Shown: positions 9,104 through 19,522 of the stretch, piece by piece | Numbering within the stretch: the first letter of the stretch is position 1 | Layout of the letters: each line of letters starts with the position of its first letter | DNA from: Antribacter gilvus | Lineage (GTDB): Bacteria > Actinomycetota > Actinomycetes > Actinomycetales > Cellulomonadaceae | Direction of reading: 5' to 3' | Length of the DNA: 64,000 bases | Assembly (NCBI RefSeq): GCF_003946865.1 | Contig: NZ_QXTH01000001.1 | Span: 186,001-250,000 of the forward strand | The notes under the pieces: generated by a model | Database searches by the model: none | What the model was told of the DNA's origin: nothing | Seen by the model: only the letters and a program-made list of their open reading frames with translations | Program-made: the position numbers and the translations under genes

Positions 9104-9628
9104 TCACGGCCTGCGGGACGGGGTCGGCTGGCGGGTGGCCAGGGCGTCGAGCACCTCGACGAGATGTCGGCGCGCCCGGGTGAGGCGCACGGAGAACGTG
9201 GAGGCACGCAGTCCGAGGACGCGGGCTGCCTGCTCGGTCGTCAGCCCGTCCCACGCGACGAGCGCGATGACCTCGCGCTCGCCCGCCGTGAGCCGCAGCC
9301 ACGCCTGCTCGAGCTCGATCCGGTCGATCGCCGCTTCGTCCTCCGGCCGGGTCACCTCGACGGGCTGGCGCGCGATCCGCAGGCGCAGGGCGCGCCACCG
9401 CCCCTCGCTGCGGGACCGGGTCGCGATGACGTTGCGTGCGACGCCGAACAGCCACGGCCGGGCGTCCTCCGGCACGTCGTCCAGGCGCCGCCAGGCCACC
9501 AGGAACGTCTCGGAGACGACGTCGTCGACGAGCGCAGCATCGAGCCGTCGCGCGACGAACCGCGCGACGTCCTCGTGGTTCGCCACCCACAGCCGTGTCA
9601 GCCGATCGGCGGCATCGCCGTCGTCCAC
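9104..9628 (-). CDS. RNA polymerase ECF sigma factor
   Basis: A 174-residue sigma factor. Region 2 is LTRLWVANHEDVARFVARRL... ETFLVAWRRLDDVPEDARPW, with the conserved WLFGVARNVI; region 4 is LTAGEREVIALVAWDGLTTE followed by AARVLGLRASTFSVRLTRAR. The start is GTG 9628 preceded by a GGGAGGG ribosome-binding site; the longer open frame upstream lacks sigma homology. It precedes a membrane-protein gene by ten bases and is divergent from a secreted-protein gene at 9769, which may be part of its regulon (inference). Confidence 0.9.
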   Translation of the reverse strand: MDDGDAADRLTRLWVANHEDVARFVARRLDAALVDDVVSETFLVAWRRLDDVPEDARPWLFGVARNVIATRSRSEGRWRALRLRIARQPVEVTRPEDEAAIDRIELEQAWLRLTAGEREVIALVAWDGLTTEQAARVLGLRASTFSVRLTRARRHLVEVLDALATRQPTPSRRP

Positions 9629-9768
9629 GACCGCCCTCCCTTGTTCTCCTGCCCGTACCTTGCCGCCAGGTGCGCCTGATCTACACCATGAATGTTTCTG
9701 TTTTCCGTGTTGTCTCGGTACTTTGGGTGCCACGCGCAGGGGGCTCGGATCGACCGGGAGGATGAACG

Positions 9769-10530
9769 ATGGCGGGAAGACCGGTACTGCGCATCGCTGC
9801 TGCCCTCGTGGGTGCCTTCTGCCTCGTGGCAGCCACGACCTCGGCGGCAGCCACCGTGGCAACGACGCGAGGCCCTGCGAACGGCACAGCGTACTCGGCA
9901 GGAGTCCCTGAGCCGGGAAGCTCGGAGCGAGCCTGGAAGGCCTGGGCGGCCGCCGACCGGCGCGCTGCCGAGCGCACGGACTGGAAGGCTGAGGCGGCGT
10001 CGCGGGGCTGCGTGCTCACCGCGGTCGAGGTCGTCCAGGAGGTCGACCCCGCCTACAACCGAGCGATGGGGGCGCCCGCCGACCTGGTGACCACCCGGGT
10101 CGACTCCACGGAGGACTGCTCCGGCTCGCCCGCGATGGCGCAGGCGGAGGCACAGGCCGAGGCGGGCACGAGAGCGTCGGCCAGCGCCGATGCCGGCGTG
10201 CTCGCCGTCCCCGGGGGCTCGCGGTGCGCGACGACGTCCGGCCCCGGCACCATCTGCATCTCGAAGGGCAGCGGCAGGATCACGACGTCCTGGGCGTACC
10301 GCGGGTCCGGGAGCGTGTCCGGCTTCCTGCGCATCTACCTGATCAGCTCGGGGTCCTCCGGCTGCCCGACGGGCAGCACCTTCCACACCGGCCCCAGCTC
10401 CACGTGGAGCTCCGGGCAGACCCGGTCGACGTCGAAGACCCAGACCCAGAACGGCGCGTACTCCACGCACATCTGGAAGAAGGTCACCGTGGGCCACTCG
10501 GACTGGGGATCCACCTGCGGGGTGCTCTGA
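9769..10530 (+). CDS. Secreted protein of unknown function
   Basis: A 253-residue protein with a clear signal peptide (MAGRPVLRIAAALVGAFCLV... ATTSAAA, cleavage near residue 28). The mature part has an Ala/Glu-rich helical segment (EAQAEAGTRASASADAG, about residues 125-142). A Ser/Thr/Gly-rich C-terminal domain follows, with ICISKGSGRITTSW, SGCPTGSTFHTGPSS and IWKKVTVGHSDWGSTCG. Four cysteines in this domain could form two disulfides. The 140-base divergent region to the sigma gene contains an AT-rich patch (9690-9730), unusual here and probably the promoter. No family was recognised; a wall-associated or bacteriocin-like role cannot be excluded. Confidence 0.75.
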   Translation: MAGRPVLRIAAALVGAFCLVAATTSAAATVATTRGPANGTAYSAGVPEPGSSERAWKAWAAADRRAAERTDWKAEAASRGCVLTAVEVVQEVDPAYNRAMGAPADLVTTRVDSTEDCSGSPAMAQAEAQAEAGTRASASADAGVLAVPGGSRCATTSGPGTICISKGSGRITTSWAYRGSGSVSGFLRIYLISSGSSGCPTGSTFHTGPSSTWSSGQTRSTSKTQTQNGAYSTHIWKKVTVGHSDWGSTCGVL

Positions 10531-10573
10531 CCGGGGCGGACTCGGTTCGGCCCTGACCACCAGTACCGATACG

Positions 10574-11548
10574 GTGACGCGGGTGAAGCCGCTGCGTCGC
10601 CTCGTCGTTGTCCTGCTCTGGCTCGTGGCTCTCCCGGTCCTGGGGTTGGCGGTGGTCCGTGCGTTGCCGCACGACGGCACGTTCCCCCTCGCCCAGGCCG
10701 TGGGCTTCGTCCCCTGGGCGGCGCTCGTGACCGTGCCGCTGATCGCGATCGCGCTCGCGGCGCGGCGCAGCTTTCTTGCCTTCCTCCTCATCGTGGCGGT
10801 GGGCTTCTTCGGCTTCTGGATGTCGGCGTTCTGGCTGCCCTCCACGTCAGCGGTGCCCGTCCTCGACCCGGACGACCCCGGCACGCTGCGGGTGATGACC
10901 GTCAACGCGCTCTACGGACGCGTCGACGCCGAAGCAGTGGTGGACGCGGTCCGCGACGAGAACGTCGAGGTGCTCGCGGTGCAGGAGCTCACGCCCGGAC
11001 TGGTCGACGCCCTGTTCGACGCCGGCCTCGACGACGTCCTCCCGCACAGCACCACGCACCGCCTCGACGAGCCGGCGGCCGGCAGCGGCCTGTGGAGCGC
11101 CGTCGAGCTGCGCGACGTGGACGAGGGCCCGGACTCGGGCTTCGCGATGCCTTCCGCCCTGGTGGACGCCGGGGGCACCGACGTCCGGGTCACCGTGGTG
11201 CACCCGGTCCCGCCGCTCCTGAGCACCACCGGGCGGTGGCACGACGAGCTCGCGGTCCTCGCGGACCGGGTGCACGCGGACGGCACACCGCAGGTTCTCG
11301 CGGGCGACTTCAACGCAACCTTCGACCACCCGTCCTTCCGGGCGGTGCTGGGCGACCGGTTCCAGGACGCCAGCCGCGCGTGGGGAACCGGCACGGCCTT
11401 CACCTGGCCGGCGGACCGGCAGATCCCACCGGTCCTGGCGCTGGACCACGTCGTGGTCGAGAACGACATGCGGGTGTCCGACGTCGTCGCGGTCACCCTC
11501 CCGGGCACCGACCACCGGGCGGTCGTAGCCACGGTGGCGGTCCCCTGA
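10574..11548 (+). CDS. Membrane-anchored endonuclease/exonuclease/phosphatase (EEP) family protein
   Basis: A 324-residue protein. Three N-terminal membrane helices (residues 8-28, 38-60, 63-85) lead into an extracytoplasmic EEP domain starting LRVMTVNALYGRVDAEAV. Catalytic motifs follow: VQELTP (Glu ligand), AGDFNATFDHPSF (GDFN motif), LDHVVV and GTDHRAVVA (terminal Asp-His). This set defines DNase I-like metal-dependent phosphodiesterases or phosphatases. Substrate unknown; the arrangement (three helices plus EEP) is common in actinobacteria. GTG 10574 or GTG 10583 are both possible starts. Confidence 0.85.
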   Translation: MTRVKPLRRLVVVLLWLVALPVLGLAVVRALPHDGTFPLAQAVGFVPWAALVTVPLIAIALAARRSFLAFLLIVAVGFFGFWMSAFWLPSTSAVPVLDPDDPGTLRVMTVNALYGRVDAEAVVDAVRDENVEVLAVQELTPGLVDALFDAGLDDVLPHSTTHRLDEPAAGSGLWSAVELRDVDEGPDSGFAMPSALVDAGGTDVRVTVVHPVPPLLSTTGRWHDELAVLADRVHADGTPQVLAGDFNATFDHPSFRAVLGDRFQDASRAWGTGTAFTWPADRQIPPVLALDHVVVENDMRVSDVVAVTLPGTDHRAVVATVAVP

Positions 11549-11594
11549 CTCGTCCGGATCGGCCGTTCCACGTGCCTGATATAGGGCTTCCAAC

Positions 11595-11600
11595 TATGTT
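11595..11600 (+). promoter_or_regulatory. -10 box of a leaderless RNase gene
   Basis: TATGTT ends six bases before GTG 11607, the same spacing seen upstream of the genes at 7755, 18931, 24385 and 24718. Confidence 0.45.
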
Positions 11601-11606
11601 CAACCC

Positions 11607-13454
11607 GTGCCCACCCGCCAGATGCGCCTAGCTCCCGCAGTCGACAAGTCCCTGTCCGACGAGGTCGCCGATGCTTTTGCCGTGCTCCGTACCGAGCTCG
11701 GCCTGCCGGCGATGTTCCCGCCCGCGGTGCTCGACGAGGCCCGCGAGGCCGCCGAGCGCGACGTCTCCGCTGACCGTCAGGACCGCCGCGACGTCGAGTT
11801 CGTGACCATCGACCCGCCTGGCTCCCTCGACCTCGACCAGGCGGTGCACGTCGCGCAGTCGGGCGAGGGGTATATCGTCCGGTACGCCATCGCCGACCTG
11901 GGCGCGTTCGTCACGCCGGGCGGTGCGCTGGACTCCGAGGTGCACGCGCGCGTGCAGACGGTCTACGGACCGGAGGCCCGGACGCCGCTGCACCCCACGG
12001 TCCTGTCGGAGGGCGCGGCCAGCCTGCTGCCCGACGAGGACCGGCCCGCCGTCCTGTGGACGATCGGCCTCGACCCGCGCGGCGAGATCACGTCGACCAC
12101 GGTCGGCCGGGCGCTCGTGCGCAGCCGGGCCCGCCTCACCTACGACCAGGCCCAGGCGAGCCTGGACGACGGCACGGCGGGGGAGTCCCTGCAGCTGCTC
12201 GCGGACGTGGGCCGGCTGCGCCAGTCGCTGGAGCGCGAGCGGGGCGGTGTCTCGCTGGACGTGCCGGAGCAGGAGATCCATCAGCGGGAGGACGGCTCGT
12301 TCGGCCTGACCTTCCGCCGCACGCTGCCGATCGAGGGGTGGAACGCCCAGATCTCGCTGCTCACGGGCATGGCCGCCGCGCGCCTGATGCGTGATGCGGG
12401 CGTGGGTGTCCTGCGGACCCTCCCGGACGCCGACCCGCGCGACCTCGCGCGCCTCCGCCGTACGGCGCGCGCCCTGCGCATCGTCTGGCCCGACGACGTC
12501 GCCTACTCCGAGCTCCTGCCGACGCTCGAGTCGCGCATCCCGGAGCACGCGGCCTTCCAGAACGAAGCCACGTCGCTCTTCCGGGGCGCCGCGTACGTCG
12601 CGTTCGGCATGCCGGGCGAGAGCGGCGCCGTCGTGCCGCCGCCCGCGCACACGCGGCACGCCGCGATCGCCGCGGACTACGCCCACGTCACGGCGCCCCT
12701 GCGCCGCCTGGTGGACCGCTACGGCACGGAGATCTGCCTCGCCGTCGCGGCGGGCAAGCCCGTCCCGGAGTGGGTTCTCGAGGCCCTGCCGAACCTCCCC
12801 CAGGAGATGTCCGACGGCGGCCGGCTCGCCTCCGGCTTCGAGCGGGCCTGCGTGGACATCGTCGAGGCGGCCCTGCTGCGGGACCGCGTGGGCGACGAGT
12901 TCGACGGCGTGGTCGTCGACGTCGACGACCAGCGCGCCCGGTCCGGCCGGAGCGCGGGCCGGGAGGGAGCGGGCCGGGAGGGCGCGGGCAAGGAGCGCGC
13001 GCCCCAGCGCGGCCTCGTGGTCCTGAGCGACCCGGCCGTGCGGGCACGCGTCGAGGGCCCGGCCCTGCCTCTCGGCGAGGCGGTCCGCGTCAAGCTCCAC
13101 GAGGCCTCGGTCACCGAGCGCACCGTCCTGTTCGGCCTCCTGGGCGCCCGGGCCGGCGCCACGCCGTCGGCAGTCCCGACGGCTGCCGGGGCCGGGTCTG
13201 CGCCGTCGGCCGATCCGGAGGCCGCCCAGGCCCCCGAGACCCAGGCTCCCGAGACACCGTGGACCGCGTCGTCGGGCGAGCAGCCGCAGGCGCCGGTCGT
13301 GCTGCCGCCGCACCCGTCGGGCGAGATCCCGCGCGCGGCCCTCGAGCTCCCGTACGGGCTGGTCGAGGAGGTGCCCTTCGGGGCGTTCGACGTGCCTGCG
13401 GTCAGCCCCGCCGATCCGTCCTCGGGCGGCGCCCGTCTACGGGAGATCACGTAG
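11607..13454 (+). CDS. RNB-domain ribonuclease (RNase II/R-type exoribonuclease)
   Basis: A 615-residue protein with the RNB catalytic domain. After an N-terminal segment comes DRRDVEFVTIDPPGSLDLDQ, whose acidic cluster (D..PGSLDLDQ) is the metal-binding active site of 3'-5' exoribonucleases. AIADLGAFVTPG, TVLSEGAASLLPDEDRPA and the C-terminal AAIAADYAHVTAPLRRLVDR follow. The dedicated cold-shock RNA-binding domains of E. coli RNase R are missing; instead there is a short OB-like region and an Ala/Pro-rich tail (residues about 510-600). This compact form is usual in actinobacteria. The start is supported by a -10 box six bases upstream (leaderless); ATG 11622 is an alternative. Confidence 0.93.
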   Translation: MPTRQMRLAPAVDKSLSDEVADAFAVLRTELGLPAMFPPAVLDEAREAAERDVSADRQDRRDVEFVTIDPPGSLDLDQAVHVAQSGEGYIVRYAIADLGAFVTPGGALDSEVHARVQTVYGPEARTPLHPTVLSEGAASLLPDEDRPAVLWTIGLDPRGEITSTTVGRALVRSRARLTYDQAQASLDDGTAGESLQLLADVGRLRQSLERERGGVSLDVPEQEIHQREDGSFGLTFRRTLPIEGWNAQISLLTGMAAARLMRDAGVGVLRTLPDADPRDLARLRRTARALRIVWPDDVAYSELLPTLESRIPEHAAFQNEATSLFRGAAYVAFGMPGESGAVVPPPAHTRHAAIAADYAHVTAPLRRLVDRYGTEICLAVAAGKPVPEWVLEALPNLPQEMSDGGRLASGFERACVDIVEAALLRDRVGDEFDGVVVDVDDQRARSGRSAGREGAGREGAGKERAPQRGLVVLSDPAVRARVEGPALPLGEAVRVKLHEASVTERTVLFGLLGARAGATPSAVPTAAGAGSAPSADPEAAQAPETQAPETPWTASSGEQPQAPVVLPPHPSGEIPRAALELPYGLVEEVPFGAFDVPAVSPADPSSGGARLREIT

Positions 13455-13589
13455 ACCGTGGCCTGACCGTAATACGAAGTTACGGGTTTTCCCTCTCGTT
13501 GTTCTCGCCGCGTTTTAGTTAGGTGTCCTTCGTAACACCCCGGTGGACACCGCGCGACGCCGTCGCGCCGCCGACGCGAGAGGAACGAC

Positions 13590-15266
13590 ATGATCCGACG
13601 ACGCGCCCGCGGGCGGCTGCTCCTGGCCGCCGCGCTCACCAGCGCCACGCTCCTGGCAGGGTGCTCCGGCACCGGCGAGGAGCAGGACGGCGCCGCAGCC
13701 CCCACGCTGAACGTCTGGGCCGGTAGCCAGACCCCCATCACCGCGAACTTCAACCCGTTCGCGCCCACGGTGCTGCACGGCGCGCTCGGCCCCGTCTACG
13801 AGACGCTCTTCCTCTACAACAAGGCCGGCGGCGGCGACCCCGTCCCGATGCTGGGCGAGACGTTCGAGTGGAACGAGGACGGCACCGTCCTGACGGTCAC
13901 GGTGCGGCAGGGCGTCGAGTGGAGCGACGGCGAGGCGTTCACCGTCGACGACGTCGTCTACTCGTTCACCAACGAGATCACGAAGTCCACGTACCTCGAG
14001 TCCGCCGAGGCGACCGACGACACCACCGTGGTCCTCACGTACAGCGAGCCGCAGTTCACCAACGAGTTCGCCATCCTCGGCGGCGCCTGGATGCTGCCCG
14101 AGCACGTCTGGTCCGAGAAGTCGGTCGAGGAGGCCACCACCTGGGCCAACGAGACCCCGGTCGGCACCGGTCCCTACACGGTCGACACCGTGTCGGAGGC
14201 CTCGTACACGCTGGTCGCCAACGAGAGCTACTGGCAGGAGGGCAAGCCGGCGGTGAAGTCGGTGCGCTACCTGGGCATCGACGCGAACGCGTCCGCCGAG
14301 GACCTCCTCAAGTCCGGCGACCTCGACTGGGCGGCCATGTTCGTGCCCGACCCGGAGGGCATCGCCGCCGCCGGCGGCCCCGCGGGCTACGTCAACACCC
14401 CGCAGGACCCCACGGTGCTGTACACGTGCGCCAACGCCGAGCTCGGCTGTGCCGGCCCGCAGACCGACGTGGCTGTGCGCCAGGCCCTCAACCTCGCCCT
14501 CGATCGCGGCACGATCAACGAGAAGGCGTTCGTCGGCCTGACCGGCACGATCTCGCCCACCTTCGCGCTCCTCGGACGCGACGACCAGTGGATCGCTCCC
14601 GACGTCGACAAGCAGAGCCCGCAGGCAGCCGACGTCGACGCCGCCACCGCCGTGCTCGAGGCCGCCGGCTACGCCAAGGGCGCTGACGGCATCTACGCGA
14701 AGGACGGCGCCCCCGTCGAGCTCGAGCTCGTCTCCGTCGAGGGCTGGACCGACTACAACGACGCCGCCAAGCTGATCGAGGAGCAGGCCGCCGCGGCCGG
14801 CATCAAGGTCACCGCGACGACCGTCACCTGGCAGGAGTTCTCGGACAACCGCCAGTCCGGCAACTTCCAGCTCATCATGGGCGGCGTGATCGGCACCAGC
14901 ATGGCCGACCCGTTCCAGATCTACCGCGACTGGTTCTCCGGCGAGTACACGCAGCCCGTCGGCACGCAGCTCGAGGCCGGCGAGTGGAACTTCACGCGCT
15001 ACTCCAACCCGGTGGTCGACGCGGCCGTCGCGACCGCCGCCGCCGCGTCCGACGAGCAGGCCAAGATGGCGGCCTACACGGAGATCCAGCACGAGATCAG
15101 CCGGGACCTGCCGTACATCCCCCTCGTGATCAACGCGACGCAGACGTTCTACAACGACGCCGAGTTCACCGGCTGGCCCACCGAGGACGACCTGTACGCG
15201 TTCCCGCCGTCGTGGGGCGCCGTCTCCGCCGGCTACATCCTGGCGAACCTCGAGCCGGTCGAGTGA
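13590..15266 (+). CDS. ABC importer substrate-binding lipoprotein (SBP_bac_5, Opp/Dpp type)
   Basis: A 558-residue solute-binding protein with a lipoprotein signal (RLLLAAALTSATLLAGC; Cys 26 is the lipidation site). The family fold is recognised from FNPFAPTVLHGALGPVYETL, ETFEWNEDGTVLTVTVRQGV, WSDGEAFTVDDVVYSF, and GTGPYTV. It feeds the permeases and two ATPases encoded immediately after it. Opp/Dpp-type binding proteins in cellulolytic actinobacteria carry peptides or oligosaccharides; nothing in the sequence settles which. The preceding 135 bases contain AT-rich DNA (13470-13530) with the related words CGAAGTTACG and CCTTCGTAAC, possible operator half-sites. Confidence 0.92.
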   Translation: MIRRRARGRLLLAAALTSATLLAGCSGTGEEQDGAAAPTLNVWAGSQTPITANFNPFAPTVLHGALGPVYETLFLYNKAGGGDPVPMLGETFEWNEDGTVLTVTVRQGVEWSDGEAFTVDDVVYSFTNEITKSTYLESAEATDDTTVVLTYSEPQFTNEFAILGGAWMLPEHVWSEKSVEEATTWANETPVGTGPYTVDTVSEASYTLVANESYWQEGKPAVKSVRYLGIDANASAEDLLKSGDLDWAAMFVPDPEGIAAAGGPAGYVNTPQDPTVLYTCANAELGCAGPQTDVAVRQALNLALDRGTINEKAFVGLTGTISPTFALLGRDDQWIAPDVDKQSPQAADVDAATAVLEAAGYAKGADGIYAKDGAPVELELVSVEGWTDYNDAAKLIEEQAAAAGIKVTATTVTWQEFSDNRQSGNFQLIMGGVIGTSMADPFQIYRDWFSGEYTQPVGTQLEAGEWNFTRYSNPVVDAAVATAAAASDEQAKMAAYTEIQHEISRDLPYIPLVINATQTFYNDAEFTGWPTEDDLYAFPPSWGAVSAGYILANLEPVE

Positions 15267-15294
15267 TGGCTCGGGTCCGAGGAGGGGCGCACCA

Positions 15295-16287
15295 GTGAGG
15301 TACTTCGTGCGGCGCATCATCTTCTACGCCATCACGGTGTGGGCGGCGATCTCGTTCAACTTCCTGATCCCCCGGCTCATGCCGGGCGATCCTGCCGAGA
15401 TCATGCTGGCCAAGATGGCCCGCAACGGCGAGATCGCCCCCGGCGTGGAACGCACCATCCGGCTCCTCCTCGGATCCGACACCGACCAGAACATCTGGGA
15501 GCAGTACGTCGCCTACCTCGGCAACCTGTTCCGGGGGGACCTGGGGGTCTCGTTCACCAAGTTCCCCACCCCGGTCACCGAGCTCATCGGCGCGGCGCTG
15601 CCGTGGTCCCTCGGGCTCCTCGGCCTCGCGACGATCATCTCGTTCGTGATCGGCATCGCCGCCGGGGCATGGATCGGCTGGAGGCGCGGAACCTGGGTGG
15701 ACCACATCATCCCGGGGTCCACGCTGCTGCAGTCGCTCCCCTACTTCTGGGTGGCGCTGCTGCTCGTCTACGGGTTCGCCGTGGTCAACCCCTGGTTCCC
15801 GCGCATCGGCGGCTACGACGTCTTCACCTTCAACGGGCCCGAAGCCACGATGGAGTTCGCCGGCTCGGTGCTGTACCACGGCCTCCTGCCCGCCCTCACC
15901 GTGGTGCTGTCGTCCTTCGGCGGCTGGCTCCTCGGGATGCGCAACATGATGGTGGCCACCCTCTCCGAGGACTACATCACCACCGCCGAGGCCAAGGGGC
16001 TGCGGCGCTCGCGGATCCTGCTCGGCTATGCGGTGCGGAACGCCGCTCTGCCGTCGATCGCGGGCTTCGGCATCTCGCTCGCGTTCGTGGTCACCGGCTC
16101 CATCGTCATGGAGCAGGTCTTCACCTATCCGGGCCTCGGCAAGCTCATGATCACCGCGGTGCAGGGGAACGACTACGCCCTCATGCAGGGCCTGTTCCTC
16201 GTCATCACTCTCACCGTGCTCGCGGCGACGTTCCTCATGGACATCGTCTACGGCTTCGTCGACCCGAGGACACGTCAGAATGGCTGA
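15295..16287 (+). CDS. ABC importer permease, DppB/OppB type
   Basis: A 330-residue inner-membrane permease. It begins MRYFVRRIIFYAITVWAAIS, has the DppB signature LIPRLMPGDPAEIM after helix 1, about six helices, and the EAA loop AEAKGLRRSRILLGYAVRNA that docks on the ATPase. Together with the next permease it forms the transmembrane channel for the oligomer bound by the upstream lipoprotein. Starts 28 bases after the lipoprotein gene (GAGGAGGGGCG just before the GTG) and overlaps the next gene by eight bases, confirming a single operon. Confidence 0.95.
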   Translation: MRYFVRRIIFYAITVWAAISFNFLIPRLMPGDPAEIMLAKMARNGEIAPGVERTIRLLLGSDTDQNIWEQYVAYLGNLFRGDLGVSFTKFPTPVTELIGAALPWSLGLLGLATIISFVIGIAAGAWIGWRRGTWVDHIIPGSTLLQSLPYFWVALLLVYGFAVVNPWFPRIGGYDVFTFNGPEATMEFAGSVLYHGLLPALTVVLSSFGGWLLGMRNMMVATLSEDYITTAEAKGLRRSRILLGYAVRNAALPSIAGFGISLAFVVTGSIVMEQVFTYPGLGKLMITAVQGNDYALMQGLFLVITLTVLAATFLMDIVYGFVDPRTRQNG

Positions 16288-17160
16288 GAACCGGATCCTG
16301 CCCTCCCGCTCCGCGAAGTCGGTGACCGGGCTCGCGATCGTCGTCGCCATCGTCCTCTTCGCGATCGTCGCGCCGTTCTTCACCCAGAACCCGCGGTTCT
16401 CCGGGAACGACGCCTTCCTGCCGCCGAACGTCGACCACCTGCTCGGCACCACCAAGCTGGGCTACGACGTGCTGGCGCAGCTCGCCCACGGTGCACGCGG
16501 CTCGCTGATCGTCGGCGTGATCGCCGCAGCCATCGCGATCGTCCTGTCCCTGATCTTCGGGATCTTCGCCGGGTACGCCGGCGGCTGGACCGACGAGATC
16601 CTCAGCATGGGCACCAACGTCATGCTGGTCATCCCCGGCCTGCCGCTGGTCATGGTGATCGCCGTCTACGCCGAGAGCCGCAGCATCTGGCTCGTGGCGT
16701 TCATCCTCGGCATCACGAGCTGGGCGGGCTCGGCGATCGTCCTGCGTTCCCAGGCGCGGTCCCTGCGGTCCCGCGACTACGTCGGAGCGGCGCAGGTGGC
16801 CGGCGAGCGGACGTTCCGCATCCTCCTCGTCGAGATCATGCCCAACCTCCTGCCCCTCCTCGCCGCGCAGTTCCTCAGCGCGCTGATCCTCGCGATCCTC
16901 GGCGAGGCCGGGCTCTCCTTCCTCGGTCTCGGCCCGAGCGGCTCCATCACCTGGGGGACCATGATCACCGATGCGAACGGCGGTAACGCGATGTCTGCAG
17001 GTGCCTGGTGGTGGTTCGTGCCACCAGGTCTGATGATCGCCGTGTTCGGCGCGGGCCTGTCGCTCGTCAACTTCTCCATCGACGAGGTGGTCAACCCCAA
17101 GCTGCGCGTCGTGGCGGACCCCGCCGTCCGGCGTCGGGCACCGAAGGCGGGGGCGAGCGC

Positions 17161-17164
<4 letters not shown>
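16280..17164 (+). CDS. ABC importer permease, DppC/OppC type
   Basis: A 294-residue permease with the N-terminal OppC_N helix (VTGLAIVVAIVLFAIVAPFF), then HLLGTTKLGYDVLAQLAHGARG, the classic DppC lead into the channel domain, and an EAA loop VGAAQVAGERTFRILLVEIM. The end TWGTMITDANGGNAMSAGAW is also typical. It pairs with the preceding DppB-type permease. Its stop overlaps the start of the first ATPase gene (ATGA), a coupling overlap. Confidence 0.95.
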
Positions 17165-18068
<904 letters not shown>

Positions 18069-18069
<1 letters not shown>

Positions 18070-18899
18070 TGGGAACGCTCGAGGTCAGGAACCTCGTCAA
18101 GGACTTCCGCGTGGGCCACGGCCTGCGGCGCTCGCGCCTCCGTGCGGTCGACGACGTGTCGTTCACGCTGGAGGCCGGGAAGACCGTCGCGCTCGTGGGC
18201 GAGTCGGGGTCGGGCAAGTCGACGGTGGCGCGCACGCTCGCGCGGCTGGAGACGCCGTCGTCCGGCGAGATCCTGCTGGACGGCAGGCCCGTGTCGGGGA
18301 GCCGCAACGCCCTGCGTGCCTACCGGCACGAGGTGCAGATGGTCTTCCAGGACCCGTTCGCGTCGCTCAACCCGTTCCACCCCGTGGCGCACCACCTCGA
18401 GCGGCCGATCCGGCTGCACGGGCTGGAGCGTAACCGGGAGGGCGTGACCGCGCGCGTGCACGAGCTGCTCGAGCGGGTCCAGCTCACGCCCGCGGAGACG
18501 TACGCCGCCAAGCGGCCGCACGAGATGTCGGGCGGGCAGCGTCAGCGCGTCGCGATCGCGCGGGCACTGGCCCCCGGCGCGCGCTTCCTGGTCGCCGACG
18601 AGCCCGTCTCCATGCTCGACGTCTCCATCCGCCTCGGCGTCCTCAACCTCCTCGCCCGGCTGCAGCGCGAGGAGAACCTCGGGGTCCTGTACATCACCCA
18701 CGACCTCGCCACGGCGCGCCACTTCAGCGACGAGATCCTCGTCATGTACCGCGGTCAGGTGGTGGAGCGCGGGCCGTCCGACCGGGTGATCCTCGACCCG
18801 CAGCACGAGTACACGAAGACGCTCCTCGCGGCGGCGCCGGACCCCGCCCGGCACGGCCGGCTCCGTGACGAGGTGCGGGCGGAGCTCGCGGCGTCCTAG
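18069..18899 (+). CDS. ABC importer ATPase, DppF/OppF type
   Basis: A 276-residue ATPase. Walker A GESGSGKST, Q-loop VFQDPFASLNPF, signature MSGGQRQRVAIARAL, Walker B FLVADEPVSMLD and H-loop YITHD are intact. In place of the usual HPYT the C-terminus has DPQHEYTKTLLAAAPDP, still the OppF style. The ATG shares a base with the previous stop (TGATG). It is the last gene of the five-gene transporter operon. Confidence 0.95.
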
Positions 18900-18918
18900 G
18901 TCGTGGTCGCGACGTGCG

Positions 18919-18924
18919 TAGGCT
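18919..18924 (+). promoter_or_regulatory. -10 box of a probable leaderless gene
   Basis: TAGGCT, six bases before GTG 18931. The same hexamer and spacing recur at 24373-24378. Confidence 0.5.
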
Positions 18925-18930
18925 CGTCCC

Positions 18931-19302
18931 GTGCCTGCCCGACGCCGGACCCCTCCGCCCGCAGGTCGTCTCGCCCTGGGCGCGTGGTCGCGCGGCGAGG
19001 CGACCCGCGCCGAGGTGACCACCGCGGTCCGCTTCACGCTCGAGGAGCTCGCCGACGTGGCGCCCGGGTCGTCGGTCGAGGTGCGGGTCCCGCCCGCGGG
19101 CGCGGTCCAGGCCGTCGAAGGCCCCCGGCACACGCGGGGGACGCCGCCCAACGTGGTCGAGACGGACCCGGAGACGTGGCTCGGCCTCGTCACGGGCAGG
19201 CTGGCCTGGGACGACGCCGTCGCGGACGGCCGGGTCCGCGCGTCCGGGGAGCGTGCGGACCTCTCCCCGCTCCTGCCGCTGCAGGCCGCGCGCGAGCGCT
19301 GA
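18931..19302 (+). CDS. Sterol-carrier-family (SCP-like) small protein
   Basis: A 123-residue protein with [60 protein letters not shown] and [20 protein letters not shown]. The order of a central [12 protein letters not shown] and a late W(D)[11 protein letters not shown] resembles the actinobacterial bacterial-SCP family (SCP_3), small lipid- or hydrophobic-ligand binding proteins. No Shine-Dalgarno sequence; a TAGGCT box six bases upstream suggests a leaderless mRNA independent of the transporter operon. Function unknown. Confidence 0.7.
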   Translation: MPARRRTPPPAGRLALGAWSRGEATRAEVTTAVRFTLEELADVAPGSSVEVRVPPAGAVQAVEGPRHTRGTPPNVVETDPETWLGLVTGRLAWDDAVADGRVRASGERADLSPLLPLQAARER

Positions 19303-19522
19303 GCCGCCCCGGGTGGCGTGGATCACCCGCGAGTTGGTCAGCGGGAACGCGCGTCCGCCGCTACCCTCGGCGTCACACCAAGCCGTGGGCTGCGCAAGAC
19401 GCCCCCCTGGAACGACGTTCCCGTGGGAGTGTCCCTGCCGTAACCGCTGGTTCACAGAGTCGTGGTTGGTTGGTCCCGGCTGTGAGCGGCCCACAATCTT
19501 CCTTACTGCAGAAGGAGTCAGC

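Noticed and set aside
13470-13530. A defined operator for the ABC importer operon
   Set aside because: Related words CGAAGTTACG and CCTTCGTAAC are present but too short and irregular to call a site; mentioned only in the lipoprotein entry.
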